Assembly (NCBI GenBank): GCA_903924855.1
Contig: CAIYCW010000154.1
Span: 18,428-82,427, forward strand
Source: an uncultured Rhodospirillales bacterium
GTDB lineage: Bacteria > Pseudomonadota > Alphaproteobacteria > Acetobacterales > Acetobacteraceae
DNA: 64,000 nucleotides
Direction: 5' to 3'
The position numbers and the translations under genes were made by a program. Below the pieces are notes generated by a model. That model worked only from the letters and a program-made list of their open reading frames with translations, was not told the DNA's origin and did not search any database. How positions within the stretch are numbered: the first letter of the stretch is position 1; each line of letters starts with the position of its first letter. Below are positions 33,740 to 41,429 of the stretch, piece by piece.

Positions 33740-34857
33740 TCGACAACACATTGGCCGAGGCGATGGACAAGGCCGGCTTGCCGGGCCTGGTGGCGATGGC
33801 GGCGACGGCGGATGGGGTGATCCATCAGGCGGCGCTGGGCCAGCGGGCACCAGGGGTGGCGATGACGCTGGACAGCGTGGCGCGTATCGCCTCGATGACA
33901 AAGGCGATCACCTCGGCCACCGCCTTGCGTCTGGTGGAGCAGGGCCGGCTTGCACTGAACACGCCGGTGGGAGAGCTGGTGCCGGAGGTGGCACAGGCGC
34001 AGGTGCTGGAAGGGTTTGACGGCGAGACGCCGATCCTGCGGCCGGCGCGCACGCCGATCACACTGCGCCATCTGCTGACGCACAGCGCGGGGTTTGGCTA
34101 TGAGGGCTGGAACACCGATCTGCAGCGCTATTGGCGGCTGAAGGGGCTGCCGCGTATCCCCGGCACCCCGGATGATCTGCGCGCCGTTCCGCTGGTGTTT
34201 GAGCCGGGCAGCTCCTGGCATTACGGCATCAATCTGGAGGTGGCCGGGCTTGCGATGGAACGCGCCACCGGGCGGCCGCTTGCCGACCTGATCGCCTCCG
34301 AGATCACCGTGCCGCTTGGGATGCATGACACGTCCTTCCTGCCGGGGCCCGCGCATCAGGCGCGCACCATGGCGCTGCACCGGCGCGAGGCGGATGGCGG
34401 GATCGTGCCGATGGAGATGCCCTTCCCCACCGCTTTGCCGTTCGCCTATGGCGGCGGCGGGCTGTTCAGCACGGCGGCCGATTACATCCTGTTTCTGCAG
34501 GCGGTGATGAAGGGGACGCTGCTGTCCCCTGCCCTGCACGCCGAGTTCATCCGCCCGCAGCTGCCGGCCAATCCGATCGTAGGGCAGCTTCGCAGCTGCG
34601 ATCCGCGTTCCAATGATTTCGATCCGTTTCCGGGGACGGCTTCAAGCTGGAGCCTGGGGTTTCTGGTCAACGCGCAGCCCACCGCCTCCGGGCGCTCGCC
34701 CTACAGCCTGTGCTGGGGTGGGATCTTCAACACGTATTACTGGATCGACCTCACCCGCGGCACGTGCGGCGTGGTGATGACGCAGCTGGCGCCGTTCGCG
34801 GATCAGGGCGTGCTGGATGTGGTGGCGGCGTATGAGGCGGCGATCAATCGGAGGTGA
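33736..34857 (+). CDS. Serine hydrolase of the beta-lactamase class C / EstB-like family
   Basis: 373 residues without a signal peptide. The nucleophile motif is SMTK in ARIASMTKAITSATALRLVEQ, the second motif is Tyr-Gly-Ile-Asn in SSWHYGINLEVAGLAMER, and the third position is WGGIFNTYYWID instead of KTG. This set is typical of esterases and amide hydrolases of the family. The start overlaps the ABC ATPase stop by 4 bp, so it is translationally coupled to the transporter and may hydrolyse the imported substrate; that is inference. Confidence 0.88.
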   Translation: MIDNTLAEAMDKAGLPGLVAMAATADGVIHQAALGQRAPGVAMTLDSVARIASMTKAITSATALRLVEQGRLALNTPVGELVPEVAQAQVLEGFDGETPILRPARTPITLRHLLTHSAGFGYEGWNTDLQRYWRLKGLPRIPGTPDDLRAVPLVFEPGSSWHYGINLEVAGLAMERATGRPLADLIASEITVPLGMHDTSFLPGPAHQARTMALHRREADGGIVPMEMPFPTALPFAYGGGGLFSTAADYILFLQAVMKGTLLSPALHAEFIRPQLPANPIVGQLRSCDPRSNDFDPFPGTASSWSLGFLVNAQPTASGRSPYSLCWGGIFNTYYWIDLTRGTCGVVMTQLAPFADQGVLDVVAAYEAAINRR

Positions 34858-34865
34858 GGAAGTGT

Positions 34866-34900
34866 CTTCTTTTTGTGAACAAAAAGAAGTTCTTTCTTGC
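34866..34900. repeat. Family B element, partial copy (one hairpin plus stub)
   Basis: Arms CTTCTTTTTGT (34866-34876) and ACAAAAAGAAG (34879-34889) form a perfect 11-bp AT-rich hairpin, followed by TTCTTTCTT, the beginning of the second hairpin seen in complete copies. The outer stem is absent. It lies directly after the serine hydrolase gene and just before a family A repeat. Confidence 0.75.
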
Positions 34901-34911
34901 CTGATCCAGAC

Positions 34912-34941
34912 GGCGGAGGCGCTGCGCGCTTCCGCCCTACG
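34912..34941 (+). repeat. Dispersed GC-rich hairpin repeat, family A
   Basis: GGCGGAGGCG, loop CTGCG, CGCTTCCGCCCTACG. The inner arm GGCG/CGCT differs from other copies yet still pairs. The closing CTACG supplies the TAG stop codon (34939-34937) of the convergent YCII-like gene. Confidence 0.75.
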
Positions 34942-35230
34942 TGATTGGCAATTCGCGGATTTCGATGGTGCCGCCGGCCTCGTAGACGGGGTTGCCGGGG
35001 AGCAAATCGCGCACATCGGCGATGGTGTCGGCGGTGACGCGCAGATAGCCGCCGATGGTTTGGGTGATCGGCCGCGTTGCGTTGTCCTTGCGGACGCAGA
35101 TGCCGTCCCCCACCGCGCTGCCGCCCTCGAAGACGCCACGCTGGCGCAGGCCCGCCAGATAGGCGGGCCAGGCGCTGGCGGCGGGCTTCACCGGCGCATC
35201 ATCATGCATCAGCAGGATGAAATCCGGCAT
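34937..35230 (-). CDS. YCII/DGPF-type small protein
   Basis: 97 residues, one ferredoxin-like alpha/beta domain of the YCII-related group: it begins MPDFILLMHDD and has IGGYLRVTADTIADVRDLL and PVYEAGGTIEIRELP. Members are often fused or adjacent to sigma factors or enzymes; no activity is known for this type. It ends inside a family A repeat. The ThDP enzyme gene stops 4 bp upstream on the same strand, so the two may be co-transcribed. Confidence 0.75.
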   Translation of the reverse strand: MPDFILLMHDDAPVKPAASAWPAYLAGLRQRGVFEGGSAVGDGICVRKDNATRPITQTIGGYLRVTADTIADVRDLLPGNPVYEAGGTIEIRELPIT

Positions 35231-35234
35231 GCGG

Positions 35235-36977
35235 TCAGCGCTTCTTGGCGCGGGGTTTGGCCGGGGCGCGTTTGGCCTTGGGGTGTTTGGGGGCGCCGGG
35301 GTCGGCGGCGGCGGCTTCGCGCAGCTGGGTGATGGTGGCGCGTGAGGTGATCTGCTCGGGGTTCATCCGCAGTTCGATCACCGCGGGTTTGCCGCTGGCC
35401 ACCGCACGTCGGAAGGCGGGGGTGAAGCCCGCGGTGTCGCTCACCACCTCGCCATGGCCGCCGAAGCTTTCGATGAAGCGGGCGAAATCCGGGTTGGTGA
35501 GCGAGGTGCCGGAGACGCGGCCGGGATAGGTGCGTTCCTGATACATGCGGATGGTGCCGTACATCTGGTTGTTGAACACCAGCACGATGGGCGCCACGGC
35601 GTGGTGGCAGGCGGTGGCGAGTTCCTGGCCGGTCATCAGAAACCCGCCATCGCCCACGAAGCACACCACCTGGCGGTTGGGATGGACGATCTTGAGGCCG
35701 ATGGCGGCCGGAACACCGTAGCCCATGGCGCCGTTGGTGGGGCCGTAGAAGCGCTGCTGGTCGGTGAGGTGCATGAAGCGCGGCGACCAGGTGGCGAAAT
35801 TGCCGGCGTCGCACGTCATGATGGCGTCCGGCTCCAACAGGGATTCCAGCTCGCGCATGCATTGGGCGACGTTGAGGGGGCCGGCATAGTCCGGCACCAC
35901 CATGCCCTTCAGGCGCAGGGCGCGCAGCTCCTGGGTCCAGCTGCTCCAGTCATGCGGGGTGAGCGTGACGCGGTGGGCGGCTTCGGCGAAGGCGTTGAGG
36001 TCGGTTGCGATGCCAAGGGCGGGGCGGAAGACGCGGCCGATCTCGGATTGTTCCTGATGGACATGGATGATGGGCGTGCCGCCCACCGCCTCGAACAGGG
36101 TGTAGCCCTGGCTGACCGCCTCGCCGAGGCGGGTACCGATGGCGAGGATGAGATCGGCCTCCTTGATGCGGGCGATCAGTGCGGGGTCGGAGCCGACGCC
36201 GACATCGCCCACGAAATTGTCTGCCGTGCCGGGATAGAGCGACTGGCGGCGGAAGCTGACCGTGGTGGGGATGTTGTGGGCGCGCAGGAAGGCGCCGATG
36301 GCGGCACGCCCGGCTTCGGTCCAGCCGGAGCCGCCCAGGATGGCCAGCGGCTTGTGGGCGGCGTTGAGCATGGTGGCGAACTGCACGAGGGAAGCCGGGT
36401 CCGGATGCGGGCGGAAGACCAGGGCGGGCGGGATGTCCGGCACGGTGACCAGATGTTTCTGCATCTCCTCCGACAGCGCGATCACCACCGGGCCGGGCCT
36501 GCCGGAGGTGGCGACATCGACCGCGTGGGCCACGAGTTCGGGTATGCGGGCGGCGTCGTCGATCTGGGTGACCCATTTGGCCAACGGCTGGAACATCCGG
36601 CGGTAATCGACTTCCTGGAAGCTTTCACGGTCGGTTTCGGCGAACGGTATCTGGCCCACGAACAGCAGGAGTGGCGTGCTGTCCTGCTGGGCGATGTGCA
36701 CGCCGATGGCGGCGTGGCAGGCGCCGGGGCCGCGGGTGACGAAGGCGGCGGCGGGTTTGCCGTGCAGCTTGCCATAGGCTTCGGCCATGTTCACAGCACC
36801 CGCCTCGAAGCGGCAGGTGGTGAGATGGAGGTGGTTGCGCACGGCGTAGAGCCCGTCCAGCACGTCCAGATACGATTCGCCGGGGACGGCGAAGGCGTGG
36901 TCGATGCCCTGGGCCACCAGCGCATCGGCCAGGATGCGCCCGCCGGTGCGGGGTTTTGGGGTGGTGCTGGCGGCCAT
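35235..36977 (-). CDS. Thiamine diphosphate-dependent enzyme, acetolactate synthase-like
   Basis: 580 residues with the three-domain layout of acetolactate synthase/benzoylformate decarboxylase enzymes. The catalytic Glu is in TTCRFEAGAVNMAEAYGK, and the ThDP/Mg motif is VGDGGFLMTGQELATACHH to VFNNQMYGTIRMYQE. Catabolic substrate unknown; sequence does not prove acetolactate synthesis, and no small regulatory subunit gene is adjacent. The C-terminus has an unusual Lys/Arg/Pro/Ala tail of about 17 residues. ATG 36977 follows GGGAG. It is separated from the divergent-facing GntR gene by 76 bp on the same strand. Confidence 0.85.
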   Translation of the reverse strand: MAASTTPKPRTGGRILADALVAQGIDHAFAVPGESYLDVLDGLYAVRNHLHLTTCRFEAGAVNMAEAYGKLHGKPAAAFVTRGPGACHAAIGVHIAQQDSTPLLLFVGQIPFAETDRESFQEVDYRRMFQPLAKWVTQIDDAARIPELVAHAVDVATSGRPGPVVIALSEEMQKHLVTVPDIPPALVFRPHPDPASLVQFATMLNAAHKPLAILGGSGWTEAGRAAIGAFLRAHNIPTTVSFRRQSLYPGTADNFVGDVGVGSDPALIARIKEADLILAIGTRLGEAVSQGYTLFEAVGGTPIIHVHQEQSEIGRVFRPALGIATDLNAFAEAAHRVTLTPHDWSSWTQELRALRLKGMVVPDYAGPLNVAQCMRELESLLEPDAIMTCDAGNFATWSPRFMHLTDQQRFYGPTNGAMGYGVPAAIGLKIVHPNRQVVCFVGDGGFLMTGQELATACHHAVAPIVLVFNNQMYGTIRMYQERTYPGRVSGTSLTNPDFARFIESFGGHGEVVSDTAGFTPAFRRAVASGKPAVIELRMNPEQITSRATITQLREAAAADPGAPKHPKAKRAPAKPRAKKR

Positions 36978-37053
36978 GGCGGTGATCTCCCGTGTTTCCC
37001 GCAAGCCTAGCCCAGGCGGCGTCACCGGTCACGGGGCGGGCTTGTGGTGATTT

Positions 37054-37740
37054 TCAGCCTGTTTCGGTCTGGATCAGCGCGGCCTCGCGGCGCAGGCGGG
37101 CGGCGGCGATGTGGCGGCGCATCATCATCTCGGCCAGATCGGCGTCCCGATCCTCGATGGCGGCGACGATGCGTTCATGTTCCAGCGCCGCGCGTGTGGT
37201 GCGGGGGCGTGGGAAGGTGGGCAGGCCGCGATAGAGGCGCAGCAGCGGGTAGAGTTCGAGGCAGAGCAGGTCGGTCAGCATCGGGTTGCGGCTGTACTGC
37301 GCGATGGCGAAGTGGAAATCCTGATCGTCGCGCTCGTTGAGGTCGCGGTCCTGGCCAGGGCTTGCGCGTGTGACGGCCGCGCGCAGGCGGGTGATCTCGG
37401 CATTGCTTGCCTGCAGCGCGCAGAGCCGCGCCGCCATGCCTTCCAGCGCCTCACGCACCAGGAACAGCTCGGCCAACGCTTCGGGGGAGGGTTTGACGAT
37501 GCGGGCCCCCTGGTTGGCGGAGCGGGTGATCAGTTTGCGTTCCTGCAGCCGGTGCAGCGCCTCGCGTAGCGGGCCGCGGCTGATGCCGTATTGGCGGGCC
37601 AAAGCGGGCTCGCTGATCTTCATGCCGGGGGGCAGCTCGCCGGAGAGGATGGCTTCGCTGAGGCGGTGATAGACCTGCTCGGCCAGGGTGCCGGATGCCT
37701 CCTCGACCTCGGGGTTATGTTGACACTCTTGATCGTTCAA
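37054..37740 (-). CDS. GntR-family (FCD domain) transcriptional regulator
   Basis: About 228 residues. The N-terminal winged helix is AEQVYHRLSEAILSGELPPG with ARQYGISRGPLREALHRLQE; the C-terminal FCD ligand domain includes LFLVREALEGMAARLCALQ, DQDFHFAIAQYSRNPML and EHERIVAAIEDRDADLAEMMMRRHI. Start is uncertain: I took TTG 37740, since no ATG or GTG is in frame before the helix; TTG 37827 would run through the divergent promoter. It diverges from the catabolic operon beginning at 37848 and is its likely regulator, binding an acidic effector. Confidence 0.85.
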   Translation of the reverse strand: MNDQECQHNPEVEEASGTLAEQVYHRLSEAILSGELPPGMKISEPALARQYGISRGPLREALHRLQERKLITRSANQGARIVKPSPEALAELFLVREALEGMAARLCALQASNAEITRLRAAVTRASPGQDRDLNERDDQDFHFAIAQYSRNPMLTDLLCLELYPLLRLYRGLPTFPRPRTTRAALEHERIVAAIEDRDADLAEMMMRRHIAAARLRREAALIQTETG

Positions 37741-37782
37741 AGCGCTTATTCCGCATTTTGATGCGACAGACCCGCCAAAGTG

Positions 37783-37812
37783 TTGACAGTTTTTCCGAGC
37801 ACTGTCTAGGCT
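37783..37812 (+). promoter_or_regulatory. Sigma-70-like promoter with overlapping dyad for the catabolic operon
   Basis: TTGACA (37783-37788), 18-bp spacer, TAGGCT (37807-37812), ending 36 bp before the start of the isocitrate lyase-like gene. Within it GACAGT (37785-37790) and ACTGTC (37801-37806) form a perfect 6-bp dyad with a 10-bp spacer, well placed for a repressor such as the divergent GntR protein. A second TTGACA occurs at 37720-37725. Confidence 0.55.
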
Positions 37813-37847
37813 TGGGGCAATCAACAAGGCTTTCCGGGATGGACACG

Positions 37848-38765
37848 ATGAGTGCTGCGCAAACCCTCTCCCCCGGCGCCCAGCTGCGGGCCTTGCTGGC
37901 CGAGCCGGGCATCATGGTGGCGCCTGGCGTGTATGACGGGTTCAGCCTGCGCCTGGTGGAGATGATGGGCTACAAGACCGCCGCCATCACCGGGGCGGGT
38001 CTGAGCGAGAGCAATCTCGGTTGGCCGGATGTCGGCATCATGGGCTACACCGAGAATCTGCGCGCCTGTTCGGCGCTGGCCGCGGTGAGTTCCATCCCGC
38101 TGGCCGCCGATGGCGACACCGGCTACGGCAATGCACTGAACGTGTATTTCACGATTCAGGGCTTCGAGCGCGCCGGCTTGGCCTGCCTGATGATCGAGGA
38201 TCAGGTCTGGCCGAAGCGCTGCGGCCATATGGAAGGCAAGCAGGTGATCTCCGCCGAGGAAGGCGTTGAGAAGATCCGTGCGGCGAGCGAGGCGCGGCGT
38301 GACAAGGATTTCGTGATCAAGGCGCGCACCGATGCCACCGCCATTCATGGCCTGGGCGAGGCGATCCGCCGGTTGAACCTGTATGCCGAGGCGGGGGCGG
38401 ATATTCTGTTCGCCGATGCGCTGCTCTCGGCCGAGGATATCGGCACGGTGGCGCGCAATGTCAGCAAGCCGCTGACGGTGAACATGGGGTTTGGCATCCG
38501 TCAGCGCCCGACCACGCCGCTGCTGTCGACACGGCAGCTGGAGGATCTGGGGGTGAAGGCGGTGTCCTTCCCGCGCATGCTGACCGCTGCCGCCATTCAG
38601 GGCATGAAGAACGCGCTGGCGGTGCTGGGGCAGTCGATTGCGGAGGAGCGGGTGATCGACCGGCCGGATCTGCTGGTGTCGTTTGGGGAGATCAACGAGC
38701 TGATGGGGGCGGCCAAGATCAAATCGATCGAGGACGCCTTTATCGGCACGCGAAACGCCGGCTGA
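37848..38765 (+). CDS. Isocitrate lyase / PEP mutase-family carbon-carbon lyase
   Basis: 305 residues, TIM-barrel of the ICL/PEP mutase superfamily. Visible: LAADGDTGYGNALNV with the metal-binding Asp pair, CLMIEDQVWPKRCGHMEGK with the KRCGH catalytic loop typical of 2-methylisocitrate lyase and oxaloacetate decarboxylase members, and KARTDATAIHGLGEAIRR. The substrate could be a methylisocitrate-like, dimethylmalate-like or oxaloacetate-like acid. ATG 37848 has GGGATGG upstream; ATG 37839 is in frame. First gene of an operon with aconitase, MmgE/PrpD, OCD and Tct genes. Confidence 0.88.
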   Translation: MSAAQTLSPGAQLRALLAEPGIMVAPGVYDGFSLRLVEMMGYKTAAITGAGLSESNLGWPDVGIMGYTENLRACSALAAVSSIPLAADGDTGYGNALNVYFTIQGFERAGLACLMIEDQVWPKRCGHMEGKQVISAEEGVEKIRAASEARRDKDFVIKARTDATAIHGLGEAIRRLNLYAEAGADILFADALLSAEDIGTVARNVSKPLTVNMGFGIRQRPTTPLLSTRQLEDLGVKAVSFPRMLTAAAIQGMKNALAVLGQSIAEERVIDRPDLLVSFGEINELMGAAKIKSIEDAFIGTRNAG

Positions 38766-38786
38766 GAACGAGCGGGAGGGCCGGGC

Positions 38787-41429
38787 ATGCGGGACTCCTT
38801 CGCGACACGCCGTCTGCTTGCGGGTGATGTCGGCTATCACAGCCTGACAGCGCTTGGAGCGGCGCTGGGCGTTGATCTGTCCGCCATGCCGGTGTCGTTG
38901 AAGGTGCTGCTGGAGAACCTGCTGCGGCACGAGGACGGGGTGACCGTCACACGTGATGACATCGCGGCGCTGGCGCGCTGGCCTGATCCGGTGAGCCTGG
39001 ACCGGGAGGTGGCGTTTCATCCGTCCCGCGTGCTGATGCCGGACAGTTCGGGGGTGCCGCTGCTGATCGACCTGGCGGCGATGCGCGATGCGATGGTGGC
39101 GCGTGGGTTGGACCCGCGGCTGGTGGACCCGATGGTGCGCACCGATCTGGTGATCGACCATTCGGTGCGGGTTGATCAGGCCGGCAGCGCGCAGGCCTAT
39201 GGCGCCAATCTGAAGGCGGAGCTGGAGCGCAACCGGGAGCGCTACGGCGTGGTGCGCTGGGCGATGGAGCAGTTTCAGAACCTGCGCGTGGTGCCGCCGG
39301 GCAACGGCATCGTGCATCAGATCAACATCGAGCATCTGGCCGATGTGGTGTCCTGCGTGGACATGCCGGGCGGGCGGCTGGCGTTTCCGGACACGCTGGT
39401 CGGCATGGACAGCCACACGCCGATGGTGAACGCGCTGGGCGTGTTCGGCTGGGGTGTGGGCGGGATCGAGGCGGCAACGGCGATGTTCGGCCAGCCGGTG
39501 GGGCTGCCGACGCCGCGGGTGGTGGGCTGCTGCCTGGTGGGGCGGCCGCCGGTGGGGACGATGTGCACCGATATCGTGCTGGCGTTGACGAAGTTCCTGC
39601 GCGCGGCCGATGTGCTGGCGGCGGTGGTGGAGTTCTGCGGGCCGGCGCTGGAGCATCTGGCGCTGCCGGACCGGGCGACGATTGCCAACATGGCGCCGGA
39701 ATATGGCGCCACGATGGGGTTCTTCCCGATCGATGACGAGACGCTGCGCTATCTGCGCCGGACCGGGCGCGCGCCCGGCCATGTGGATCTGGTCGAGCGC
39801 TATGCCCGCGCGCAAGGCCTGTGGCGGGAGCGGGAGCCCGCGTTTGAGACGGTGCTGGAGTTTGATCTGTCGGGCGTTGTGCCGTGCCTCGCCGGCCCGT
39901 CCCGGCCGGAGGCGCTGGTGGCGCTGCCGGAGGTGGCCGCGCGGTTTCGCAGTGCCTATGCCGCGCGGGGTGCCGGTGAGGCGCAGGCGCCGGATGCGAC
40001 ACTGGCACAGCGGCCCTTGCAGCATGGCGACATCGCAATTGCCGCCATCGCCTCCTGCACCAACACGGCCAACCCGTATCAGATGATCGCGGCGGGGTTG
40101 CTGGCGCGCAACGCCGTGGCGCGCGGGCTGCGCAGCAAGAGCTGGATCAAGACCTCGTTCTCCCCCGGCTCGCGCGCCGTGCCCGCGATGCTGGCCAAGG
40201 CCGGGTTGAGCGAGGCGCTGGATGCGCTGGGCTTCAACCTTGCGGGGTTTGGCTGCATGAGCTGCGGCAGTGGGTCGGGCGCCATCGCCGAGGATGTGGC
40301 GCGGCAGATCGCCGAAGGCGGGCTGGTGGCGGCGGGGGTGATCTCGAGCAACCGCAATTTCGATGGCAGGCTGAATGCGGCGGTGCGCGGCACGTTTCTG
40401 GGATCGCCGCCGCTGGTGGTGGCCTATGCGCTGGCCGGGTCTGTTCTGGTGGATATCACGCGCGCCCCGCTCGGGCTGGATTCGGATGGCGCACCGGTGC
40501 ATCTGGCCGAGCTGTGGCCCAGTGACGCGCAGATCCGCGCCTGTCTTGATGCGGCGCTGAGCGAGGCGTTGTTTCACGACGCCTATGACAGCTTCGCCGA
40601 TCCCGGACCGGACTGGCACAGCATTCCACATGCCTCTGCACCGGTGCTCACCTGGGATCCGGCCAGCACGTTTCTGCGCCGGCCGCCGTTTCTGGAGGCT
40701 GCGGATGATCTGGCCGCGCCCATCGAAGGCGCGCGCATCCTGCTGCTGCTGGGCGATGACGTGACCACCGATCATATCTCGCCAGGGGCCACGGTTCCGC
40801 CGGACACCGAGGCCGGTGCTTATCTGGCTGCACAGGGTGTGCCGGTGGCGCGTTTCGGCACCTATATCGGACGCCGGGCCAATCATGAGGTGATGCTGCG
40901 TGGCACCTTCGCCAATGTGCGGCTGCGCAACGAGATGGTGCCGGAGTGCGAGGGCGGCTTCACCCGGCATCTGCCGAGCGGCGAGGTGATGACGATCTAT
41001 CGCGCGGCCGAGCGCTACCGGGCGGAGAACCGCGCTGTGGTGGTGTTCGCCGGGGCCAATTACGGCTGCGGCTCGTCACGCGACTGGGCGGCGAAGGGCA
41101 CACGGCTGCTGGGCATCCGCGCGGTGATCGCGGAGAGTTTCGAGCGCATCCACCGCTCCAACCTGGTGGGGATGGGCGTGCTGCCGTTGCAGTTCCCGCC
41201 TGGTGTGACGCGCCGCAGCCTGGGGCTTGATGGCTCGGAGCTCATCGACATCGCCGATATGGCGGCGGCGCTGACCCCGGGGGCGGTGGTGGTGATGCGG
41301 GTGCGGCGCGGCGATGGCCGCGTGGAGGATGTGCCGCTTGCGTCTCGCGTGGACACACGGCGCGAGGCGGATTGGGTGCGGGGCGGCGGCATTCTGCCGT
41401 ATATTTTGAAGGAACTGGCTTCGGCATGA
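38787..41429 (+). CDS. Aconitase-family hydratase (AcnA type)
   Basis: 880 residues, all four aconitase domains. The [4Fe-4S] ligands are Cys424 in SCTNTANPYQ and Cys490/Cys493 in FGCMSCGSGSG. Other landmarks are GNGIVHQINIEHL, LVGMDSHTPMVNALGVFGWG, and the swivel domain with GDDVTTDHISPGAT and ANYGCGSSRDWAAKGTRLLG. The CxxC loop and some core positions differ from housekeeping AcnA (usually CTTCIGNSG), so a specialised substrate is plausible. Its stop overlaps the MmgE/PrpD start by 4 bp. It may act on the same acid as the lyase upstream. Confidence 0.9.
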   Translation: MRDSFATRRLLAGDVGYHSLTALGAALGVDLSAMPVSLKVLLENLLRHEDGVTVTRDDIAALARWPDPVSLDREVAFHPSRVLMPDSSGVPLLIDLAAMRDAMVARGLDPRLVDPMVRTDLVIDHSVRVDQAGSAQAYGANLKAELERNRERYGVVRWAMEQFQNLRVVPPGNGIVHQINIEHLADVVSCVDMPGGRLAFPDTLVGMDSHTPMVNALGVFGWGVGGIEAATAMFGQPVGLPTPRVVGCCLVGRPPVGTMCTDIVLALTKFLRAADVLAAVVEFCGPALEHLALPDRATIANMAPEYGATMGFFPIDDETLRYLRRTGRAPGHVDLVERYARAQGLWREREPAFETVLEFDLSGVVPCLAGPSRPEALVALPEVAARFRSAYAARGAGEAQAPDATLAQRPLQHGDIAIAAIASCTNTANPYQMIAAGLLARNAVARGLRSKSWIKTSFSPGSRAVPAMLAKAGLSEALDALGFNLAGFGCMSCGSGSGAIAEDVARQIAEGGLVAAGVISSNRNFDGRLNAAVRGTFLGSPPLVVAYALAGSVLVDITRAPLGLDSDGAPVHLAELWPSDAQIRACLDAALSEALFHDAYDSFADPGPDWHSIPHASAPVLTWDPASTFLRRPPFLEAADDLAAPIEGARILLLLGDDVTTDHISPGATVPPDTEAGAYLAAQGVPVARFGTYIGRRANHEVMLRGTFANVRLRNEMVPECEGGFTRHLPSGEVMTIYRAAERYRAENRAVVVFAGANYGCGSSRDWAAKGTRLLGIRAVIAESFERIHRSNLVGMGVLPLQFPPGVTRRSLGLDGSELIDIADMAAALTPGAVVVMRVRRGDGRVEDVPLASRVDTRREADWVRGGGILPYILKELASA

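Noticed and set aside
35454..37010. Plus-strand open frame of 518 codons opposite the ThDP enzyme gene
   Set aside because: Shadow frame without recognisable motifs; the ThDP motifs are on the other strand.
37821..40970. Very long minus-strand open frame (about 1049 codons) opposite the isocitrate lyase-like and aconitase genes
   Set aside because: Composition (Arg/His/Gln/Pro-rich) and lack of any domain mark it as a shadow of the GC-rich coding strand; the opposite strand encodes clear enzymes.
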